A stretch of 64,000 bases of DNA from Geothrix rubra. GTDB taxonomy: Bacteria > Acidobacteriota > Holophagae > Holophagales > Holophagaceae. Where the stretch lies: positions 62,001 to 126,000 of the forward strand of contig NZ_BSDD01000001.1 in NCBI RefSeq assembly GCF_030268065.1. The letters are read 5' to 3'. The position numbers and the translations under genes were made by a program. The notes beneath the pieces are model-generated. The model saw only the letters and a list, made by a program, of their open reading frames with translations, ran no database searches and was not told the origin of the DNA. Of this stretch, positions 58,559 to 64,000 are shown piece after piece. The stretch's first letter is position 1. Each line of letters starts with the position of its first letter.

Positions 58559-59053
58559 TCAGGGTACGGGGATGGGGCCGTCGGGATTGGCGCCACCCCA
58601 CTGGGCGATGGTGAAGATGCTCATGTAGCGCTCGTTGGTCTCGCGAAGCCGCTGCGCGAGCACTTCGCAGAGGGCGTAGAGGATCTTGAGGGCCATCTGG
58701 TGGTGGACTTCGATGAGGGACCGGAGGTCCTTCAGGGGGATGAAGAACAGCTCGGTGGGCTCGTTGGCGATGGCGTCCGCGGCCCGGGCGGCCATGTCGA
58801 TGAGGGCCATCTCGCCGAAATAGGCCGGCGGGTCCAGGACGGCCAGGGCCTCCTCGCCCGTGACGCTGCGCTTGGAGATGCGGACGGATCCCCGTACCAC
58901 GATGAACAGCCCGTCCCCGGCATCGCCCTCCCGGAAGATCACCTGGCCGGCGCCGAAGGTCTGGACCTGCCCGATGATCAGGATCTGGGCACGCTCCGCC
59001 TCGTCCAGGTTCCTGAACAGGGGGGACTGGGTCAGGAAAAGGGTGTCGATCAA
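58559..59053 (-). CDS. Cyclic-nucleotide-binding domain protein
   Basis: The 164-residue protein is essentially one cNMP-binding barrel of the Crp type with a helical C-terminus but no DNA-binding domain. The phosphate-binding cassette YFGEMALIDMAARAAD keeps the key Glu and Arg, so a nucleotide ligand is likely. Residues 125-164 form a helix that may dimerise. It overlaps the ribBA stop by four bases. With no output domain, it may act as a sensor subunit. Confidence 0.8.
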   Translation of the reverse strand: MIDTLFLTQSPLFRNLDEAERAQILIIGQVQTFGAGQVIFREGDAGDGLFIVVRGSVRISKRSVTGEEALAVLDPPAYFGEMALIDMAARAADAIANEPTELFFIPLKDLRSLIEVHHQMALKILYALCEVLAQRLRETNERYMSIFTIAQWGGANPDGPIPVP

Positions 59054-60171
59054 CGTCGTTCCGTGGGGGAGGCCGCGGGCTGTTCCAGGGGAACATGGGC
59101 GCAGATGTCGAGGCCGAAGCCCCGGAGGCCAATGTACTTGGTTTCATGACGGCTGAGGAGGCGCATTTTTCCAACCCCCAGCTGCCGGAGGATCTGCGCG
59201 CCCACGCCGAAATCGCGGTCGCTCATGGCCTGGGGCTGCGCGGCCTCCTGGGCCTCCCCGAGCACACCCTGGGTCCGGGCGTGCCGGCGCAGGTAGACCA
59301 GGACGCCCCGCCCCTCCTGGGCCAGCGCGCCCATGGCCCTCTGGAAGAGGCCCGAATCGAACCCATGGAGGTCCTCCGGCAGGGTCTCCAGGTGGACGCG
59401 CACCAGGGGAGGCTCGCCGGCCGCCAGGTCGCCCAGCACGAACGCCAAGTGGGTGCCGCCGTCCAGGAGGCTCTGGAAGCGGTGGACCCGCAGGTCGCCC
59501 CAGGAGGTGGCCAGGGGCCGGACCTCCAGCTCCTTCACCAGGGGCTCCTGGCGGAGCCGGTAGGCCACCAGGTCGGCCACGGTCACGAGGAGGAGGCCGT
59601 GCTTCCGGCAGAAGGGCACCAGATCGGGGATCCGGGCCATGGTGCCGTCGTCCTTCATGATCTCGCAGATGACGCCGCTGGGATGGAGGCCGGCGAGGCG
59701 GGCCAGGTCCACGCTGGCCTCGGTCTGGCCGGTGCGGGCCAGGACGCCGCCGGGGCGCGCCCGGAGGGGGAAGACGTGGCCCGGTTTCACGAAGTGCTGG
59801 GGCCGGGACTCGGGATCGATGAGGGCCTGGATGGTGCGGGACCGGTCCTGGGCGCTGATGCCCGTGGTGGTGCCCTCCCGGGCCTCCACGCTCACGCAGA
59901 AGGCCGTCTCGAAGGGGCTGGTGTTCTCGCGCACCATGAGGGGGATCTGGAGGCGGTCCAGCAGGGACCCCTCCAGGGCCGCGCAGATGAGGCCCCGCCC
60001 GTGGGTGGCCATGAAGGCGATGGCCTCGGGACTGACGTGCTCGGCGGCGAGGGTGAGGTCCCCCTCGTTCTCGCGATCCTCGTCATCCACCACGACCACC
60101 ATCCGGCCCTGCCGGATGGCCTCGATGGCATCCTCGATGGGGGCGAAGGGGGAATCGGGTCGGCGGTCCAT
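59050..60171 (-). CDS. ribBA: Riboflavin biosynthesis protein RibBA with degenerate GTP cyclohydrolase II domain
   Basis: The N-terminal half (about 1-205) is an intact 3,4-dihydroxy-2-butanone-4-phosphate synthase, with the metal-binding DEDRENEGD and GRGLIC segments, making the four-carbon precursor of riboflavin. The C-terminal half aligns with GTP cyclohydrolase II but has lost the zinc cysteines: the usual RVHSECLTGD and LRCDCG are RVHLETLPED and GFDSGLF here. GTP cyclohydrolase activity must come from another protein. It resembles the RibBX variant known from some Proteobacteria. ATG 60171 is the family-consistent start. Confidence 0.88.
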   Translation of the reverse strand: MDRRPDSPFAPIEDAIEAIRQGRMVVVVDDEDRENEGDLTLAAEHVSPEAIAFMATHGRGLICAALEGSLLDRLQIPLMVRENTSPFETAFCVSVEAREGTTTGISAQDRSRTIQALIDPESRPQHFVKPGHVFPLRARPGGVLARTGQTEASVDLARLAGLHPSGVICEIMKDDGTMARIPDLVPFCRKHGLLLVTVADLVAYRLRQEPLVKELEVRPLATSWGDLRVHRFQSLLDGGTHLAFVLGDLAAGEPPLVRVHLETLPEDLHGFDSGLFQRAMGALAQEGRGVLVYLRRHARTQGVLGEAQEAAQPQAMSDRDFGVGAQILRQLGVGKMRLLSRHETKYIGLRGFGLDICAHVPLEQPAASPTERR

Positions 60172-60274
60172 AGGCCCCCCAGGATGGCCGAGGCGCCGCC
60201 GCGGGGGAAGGGCGCACTCCGTGGTAGGATACGCAAATCCATATAGGCCGCCCAATTTCCGAGAGGAATTGCCC

Positions 60275-61381
60275 ATGTCCCAGGGTGTGATTCAAGGCTC
60301 CATGCGCGAGGCTCCGCTGCCGGACATCATCCAGCTCGTGAGCCAGGGCGGGAAGTCGGGCTGCTTCCATGTCCAGCAGGACGCCTCGAAGGCCAGGATC
60401 TACCTGAAGGACGGGCGCATCATCCACGCCATCACCAACAACGGCGAGGGCTTCGACGCCCTCATGGAGGTGGCCCTCTGGCTGGAGGGCAGCTACCGCT
60501 TCGAGGAGGGGCCCCAGGAGGTCCCCGCCACCATCACCAAGCCCAATGCCTCCATCCTCATGGAGCTGGGACGGCGGATGGACGAGTGGCGCGTCATCAG
60601 CCAGAAGGTGCCCTCCGTGGAGCTCTATCCCCAGTCCACGCTGCTGCCCGGCGAGACGCCGCAGGGCGTGAACCCGCGCGAGGCACGGCTGCTGAACCTG
60701 GCCACGGGCTACTACAGCGTGGCGGAGCTGGCCGAGGTCACCCAGAAGCCCGTGCTCACCGTGGCCAAGGACCTCTACGGCCTGGTGATGGCCGGCCACA
60801 TCCATCTGAAGGGCATCCGGTCCGGCAAGGCTCCCAAGCTGGAAGCCGCGCCCGCGGCGGCTCCGGCCTCGACCCCCGCCCCGGCCCCGGCCTCCGCGAT
60901 CGACCTGGTGCCCATCTCCGAGCGCCTGGGCCTGGGCCCGGTCGTCCCCGAATCCCGGGAGGAGGAGACGGCCATCGTCAGGCTGCAGGCGCCTCCGCCC
61001 CTGCCCACCTTCCCGATCCAGGGCTTCCCCGAGGCCGAGGAGTCCCTCCCGGTGACCGTGGGAGGGGGGGTGGCCTCCGACGCCCCGCCCGTGGCCCCCC
61101 CCAAGCCCGCGGCCTCCGCGGACGACCCCGTGCGCATGGCCAAGCTGACGGCCTTCACCCAGCGCATCGCCCAGGCCGCCAAGACGGTGCTGCCCGAGGC
61201 GCACCACGAAATGGTGAACCGGCTGCAGGCCCGTTCCACCCAGCAGATCATCGGCGGCGAGGGGCCCGAAGCCGTGAAGGGCCTGGCCCTGGCCATCTCC
61301 CGCGGGGCGGTGGACGCCGGCTGTGATGCGGAACTTGTGCGGACCCTCAACGCACAATTGAAAGCCCTGTTCACCAAGTAG
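60275..61381 (+). CDS. DUF4388-domain protein
   Basis: The 368-residue protein has an N-terminal DUF4388 (PATAN-like) domain, recognisable by SMREAPLPDIIQLVSQGGKSG and KDGRIIHAIT, a winged-helix-like second part (LLNLATGYYSVAELAEVT), then a long Ala/Pro linker (about 190-290) and a helical C-terminus. Family members occur in signalling and motility systems of Acidobacteriota and Myxococcota. Neighbours give no direct clue. GAGGAATT precedes ATG 60275. Confidence 0.8.
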   Translation: MSQGVIQGSMREAPLPDIIQLVSQGGKSGCFHVQQDASKARIYLKDGRIIHAITNNGEGFDALMEVALWLEGSYRFEEGPQEVPATITKPNASILMELGRRMDEWRVISQKVPSVELYPQSTLLPGETPQGVNPREARLLNLATGYYSVAELAEVTQKPVLTVAKDLYGLVMAGHIHLKGIRSGKAPKLEAAPAAAPASTPAPAPASAIDLVPISERLGLGPVVPESREEETAIVRLQAPPPLPTFPIQGFPEAEESLPVTVGGGVASDAPPVAPPKPAASADDPVRMAKLTAFTQRIAQAAKTVLPEAHHEMVNRLQARSTQQIIGGEGPEAVKGLALAISRGAVDAGCDAELVRTLNAQLKALFTK

Positions 61382-61390
61382 GCGGTCCGA

Positions 61391-62467
61391 ATGCATGTCC
61401 GAATCCTGCGCGGCCTCGCGGCCTGCGCGCTGCTGCTCCTCCCCATCGCCTGCAAGGATGCCGTCACCTCCGGCAGCACCTCGGGGGTGGCCCTCTACGC
61501 CTTCGATTCCACCAGCAGCACCGTGATGGCCTGGAACGACCTGGAGGCGCTGTACTCCGCCACCTCGACGCCGGCCCCCGACCGCACGCTCACCTCCAGC
61601 CTCCTCAGCAAGGTGTCGAGCCTGGGGTGGGGCGGGCTCTGCCTCGACAGCCAGCGCGGCCTGCTCTACCTGGTGTCCGATTCAGGCACCATCGTCCGCA
61701 TCAACCGCCTCCGCAGCCAGACCGGGGCGGTCCCAAGCACCGACATCACCTCCTTCACCCTCTCGACCACCGACCGGCTCACCAACGGGAAGTTCGGGCA
61801 GGCGAGCATCGACCCCCAGACCGACACCCTCTACATCACCGAGAACGGCGACAACGGCACCCGCATCTGGGTGGTGGCCAACGCCAGCACCCAGCTGCAG
61901 GACAACACCATCGCCCTTCAGGCCCTCCAGACCAGCGGCGACAGCGGCGGCACCGGCGTGGCCGCCGGATCGGGCACCGTGTACGCCTACTTCCAGGACG
62001 GCAATCCCGTGGGCCCGGATGTCCTCACGGGGCCTCGCCTGCGCAGCGGCGCCCAGGGCGGCTTCCCGGCCTCCAGCGTGATCGTCGGCAGCCTCACGGG
62101 CCTCGGGGAATACGGCAGCCTCGCCCTGGACACCGGGAACAGCTATCTCTACGTGGCCCGCCACAACACCGACAGCGGCAGCACCGCCGCGCCGGTGGAG
62201 GTCTTCCGCACCGGGCAGTTCGGCATGGCCTACAACCAGGCCCCCGCCTTCACCCTCGGCAGCGCCACGGCCCAGGCCGACCTCCGCGTCATCGCCCACC
62301 CCGGCACCAAGGACTGGCTCGTGGGCCTCCGCGGCCAGGGCACCACGGGCTACGCCACCCTCATCCTCTGGAAGTCGCCCCTCGGGGGCACAGATGCCAA
62401 GGTCCAGACCGTGAGCCCCTCGACCACCGTGTTCCGCGGCGTGGCCATGGACGGGAACGCCTCGTGA
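61391..62467 (+). CDS. Lipoprotein with beta-propeller-like repeats, unknown function
   Basis: The 358-residue protein has a signal with lipobox (LLPIAC, near 16-21) and then a Ser/Thr/Gly-rich, beta-strand-dominated body with repeating Asp/Gly and aromatic motifs (CLDSQRGLLYLVSDS; SIDPQTDTLYITENG; ALDTGNSYLYVARHN), like a propeller. I do not recognise the family. It starts ten bases after the DUF4388 gene and overlaps ftsX, so the three are one operon. Confidence 0.72.
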   Translation: MHVRILRGLAACALLLLPIACKDAVTSGSTSGVALYAFDSTSSTVMAWNDLEALYSATSTPAPDRTLTSSLLSKVSSLGWGGLCLDSQRGLLYLVSDSGTIVRINRLRSQTGAVPSTDITSFTLSTTDRLTNGKFGQASIDPQTDTLYITENGDNGTRIWVVANASTQLQDNTIALQALQTSGDSGGTGVAAGSGTVYAYFQDGNPVGPDVLTGPRLRSGAQGGFPASSVIVGSLTGLGEYGSLALDTGNSYLYVARHNTDSGSTAAPVEVFRTGQFGMAYNQAPAFTLGSATAQADLRVIAHPGTKDWLVGLRGQGTTGYATLILWKSPLGGTDAKVQTVSPSTTVFRGVAMDGNAS

Positions 62468-63393
62468 CCCAGCTCCGGCTGCTCGGCCTGCTCCTCCAGG
62501 ATGTCTGGAAGGACCTGTTCCGGCATCGCGGGCAGTATTTCCTGGCCGTGCTGACCCTGGCCTCGGGCCTGCTCCTGGCCGGGGGCGGCCTGCTCCTGGT
62601 GGAGAGCCTGGACCGCTTCGTCCAGCATCTCGAAGGCATGGCCAAGGTGGTCGTCTTCGCCGCGGACGGGCAGAACCTCCAGGAGGCGGAGGCCCGGCTC
62701 AAGGCGGATCCCCGCTTCACCGCCGTGCGCCGCGTCAGCGCCGAGGAGAACCGGAAGCGGTTCCAGTCCGCGACCCGCGAGGCCGGGATCCTGCTGGACG
62801 GCGCCGGGCCCGATGCCCTGCCGGAGAGCCTGGAGCTGACCCTCCGCCCCGACCTCACCGCCGCCCACCGGGCCACGGAAGTGGGCGAGAGCCTGCGGCA
62901 GATGCCCGGGGCGGGCGACGTGCTGGTGGACCAGGCCCGCCTGGAGCACCTCCAGCAGATGGCCCGCATGGCCCGCTCCGCCTTGGCCACGCTGGGATTG
63001 CTGCTCCTCCTGGCGGCGGGCTTCGCCACGGGGAACGTGATCCGCATGAGCATCATGGCCCGGGAGGAGGAGATCGCCATCATGCGGCTGGTGGGCGCCT
63101 CCGAGGGCTTCATCCGCACCCCCCTGGTCGTGGAGGGTGCCGCCCTCGGCCTGGCGGGGAGCCTCCTGGCCCTGGGCGGCCTCTTCGCCCTCTGGTGGCC
63201 CATGGCCCGGGGCCTGGGCGGCCTGTCGCCCCTCCTGGTGGACCTGGCCCGGCTGGGCTTCTTCTCCTTGCGCAGCATGGCGCTGCTGTCCACCGTGGGG
63301 GCCGCCACCGGGGCCCTGGGCGCCCTGTGGGCCTTCCTGTCCACCCGCCGGGCCCAGCGCGAGGCCGAGGCCGCCCTGGAGGGCGTGGGCTAG
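62464..63393 (+). CDS. ftsX: FtsX-like cell-division permease
   Basis: FtsX and FtsE regulate peptidoglycan hydrolases at the division site. The 309-residue protein has the FtsX layout: one helix (about 24-46), an extracellular domain (about 50-165), then three helices, with IMAREEEIAIMRLVGAS in the conserved cytoplasmic loop. The GTG start overlaps the lipoprotein stop (GTGA). Unusually, no ftsE gene precedes it here. Confidence 0.85.
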   Translation: MTQLRLLGLLLQDVWKDLFRHRGQYFLAVLTLASGLLLAGGGLLLVESLDRFVQHLEGMAKVVVFAADGQNLQEAEARLKADPRFTAVRRVSAEENRKRFQSATREAGILLDGAGPDALPESLELTLRPDLTAAHRATEVGESLRQMPGAGDVLVDQARLEHLQQMARMARSALATLGLLLLLAAGFATGNVIRMSIMAREEEIAIMRLVGASEGFIRTPLVVEGAALGLAGSLLALGGLFALWWPMARGLGGLSPLLVDLARLGFFSLRSMALLSTVGAATGALGALWAFLSTRRAQREAEAALEGVG

Positions 63394-64000
63394 CCTTCAA
63401 CCCCCGCGTCGCGGGCCAAGGCCTCCAGTTCCGCAGCGGTGAGCAGCCCGTCCGACGTGCCCCGCAGGGTGCAGGCGTGGCGGGCCGCGAGCTGGCCCCG
63501 CCGGATGGAGGCCTCCAGCGATCGCCCTTCCAGCACGTGGGCCGTCAGGAAGCCCACGGCCAGGGAATCCCCCGCGCCGTTGGTATCGACGACTGGCCGC
63601 TCCAGGATTTCCGGTGGGAACCGGCGGATGCCCGCCCGGGTTCCCAGGGCGCACCCCCTGGGACCGAGGCCGGCCACGACGATGCGGTCGGGGCGCCCCG
63701 CGAGGAAGGCCTCCATCAGGGGTTCCGGATCGGCGTGGTTGGCCGAGGAGAAGAACAGGATGTCGGCCTCGCGGATGTAGGGGGCGCGGTAGGGATCGGT
63801 CGGATCCACCACGTCCTGGAGGTCGCAGGCCAGGGTGAGCCCCAGGGTCCGGGCGACCGGCAGCAGGTCCCGGGTCCACGCCGCCAGGTTCACGTGGGCC
63901 AGGCGGGCCCCGGCCAGGACCGCGCGGCAGGCGGCCGGATCCGGATGGAGGCGGGCGTGGCCCTTCCCGTCGTAGAAGTTCCGCCGGCTGCCGTCCGGGG
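63390..64000 (-). CDS. PfkB-family carbohydrate kinase (N-terminus beyond window edge)
   Basis: The frame is open to the right edge and reads as the C-terminal two thirds of a ribokinase/PfkB-type sugar kinase. The signature DTNGAGDSLAVGF, with catalytic Asp, is clear near the end, and FFSSANHADPEPLMEA and IVVAGLGPRG lie before. The substrate cannot be told. Its stop overlaps the ftsX stop by four bases. Confidence 0.82.
   Translation of the reverse strand, partial: PDGSRRNFYDGKGHARLHPDPAACRAVLAGARLAHVNLAAWTRDLLPVARTLGLTLACDLQDVVDPTDPYRAPYIREADILFFSSANHADPEPLMEAFLAGRPDRIVVAGLGPRGCALGTRAGIRRFPPEILERPVVDTNGAGDSLAVGFLTAHVLEGRSLEASIRRGQLAARHACTLRGTSDGLLTAAELEALARDAGVEG

Noticed and set aside
60172-60274. 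Possible FMN riboswitch before ribBA
   Set aside because: The 103-base gap is too short and shows none of the conserved FMN-element bases.

Overview
The window is 64 kb of very GC-rich chromosomal DNA, gene-dense and almost entirely coding, from a Gram-negative (didermal) bacterium. Envelope genes include an OprB-type porin, TonB/ExbB/ExbD, WaaA, an ArnD-like deacetylase, lipoproteins and SecDF. The gene content and style (paired catabolic and biosynthetic genes, long Ser/Thr kinase with a TPR tail, DUF4388 protein, eukaryote-like glycogen debranching enzyme) suggest Acidobacteriota, perhaps the Holophaga/Geothrix lineage. That assignment is an inference from style, not from a marker-gene comparison. 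I see no rRNA, tRNA, CRISPR array, prophage or transposase gene.

Layout. 1-4.0 kb: end of a carbohydrate porin, then a reverse-strand nitrate/sulfonate-type ABC ATPase and double permease. 4.3-8.8 kb: Ser/Thr kinase with TPR tail, a small unknown protein and a MoxR ATPase. 8.9-20.4 kb: a complete glycogen metabolism block (debranching enzyme, glgB and glgP forward; glgC and glgA reverse), with a structured 0.4 kb inverted-repeat element between the two converging operons. 20.6-26.4 kb: thiolase and FadB/FadN-type beta-oxidation pair, then an EF-G-like GTPase. 26.7-30.6 kb: PQQ-type propeller, DUF512 radical-SAM-like protein, EamA transporter. 30.7-33.3 kb: tonB-exbB-exbD-exbD operon. 33.6-38.4 kb: tgt-yajC-secDF. 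38.4-44.8 kb: S9 peptidase, ArnD-like deacetylase with PilZ protein, phosphoesterase, a ThiE-AroK fusion and an ABC exporter. 44.9-50.0 kb: M28 peptidase, aroB, TPR protein. 50.0-54.8 kb: P1 nuclease, lepB, lipoprotein, tex. 54.9-60.2 kb: CobW GTPase, waaA, REC-ATPase regulator, trxA, cyclic-nucleotide-binding protein, ribBA. 60.3-64 kb: DUF4388 protein, lipoprotein, ftsX, edge of a PfkB kinase.

The most unusual signal is in the few non-coding stretches. Three unrelated genes (ABC ATPase, fadN-like gene, secDF) are each followed by hairpin-rich spacer DNA and then by one or two extra copies of their own final codons and stop codon. Seven of the eight base differences between copies and gene ends are synonymous, so the copies look like allelic gene ends from a diverged relative rather than decaying duplicates. 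Two of these spacers and the 0.4 kb element share a two-hairpin module whose first stem differs in sequence but keeps its 8-bp pairing. This looks like an undescribed family of structured elements that sits at gene 3' ends and preserves the host reading frame.
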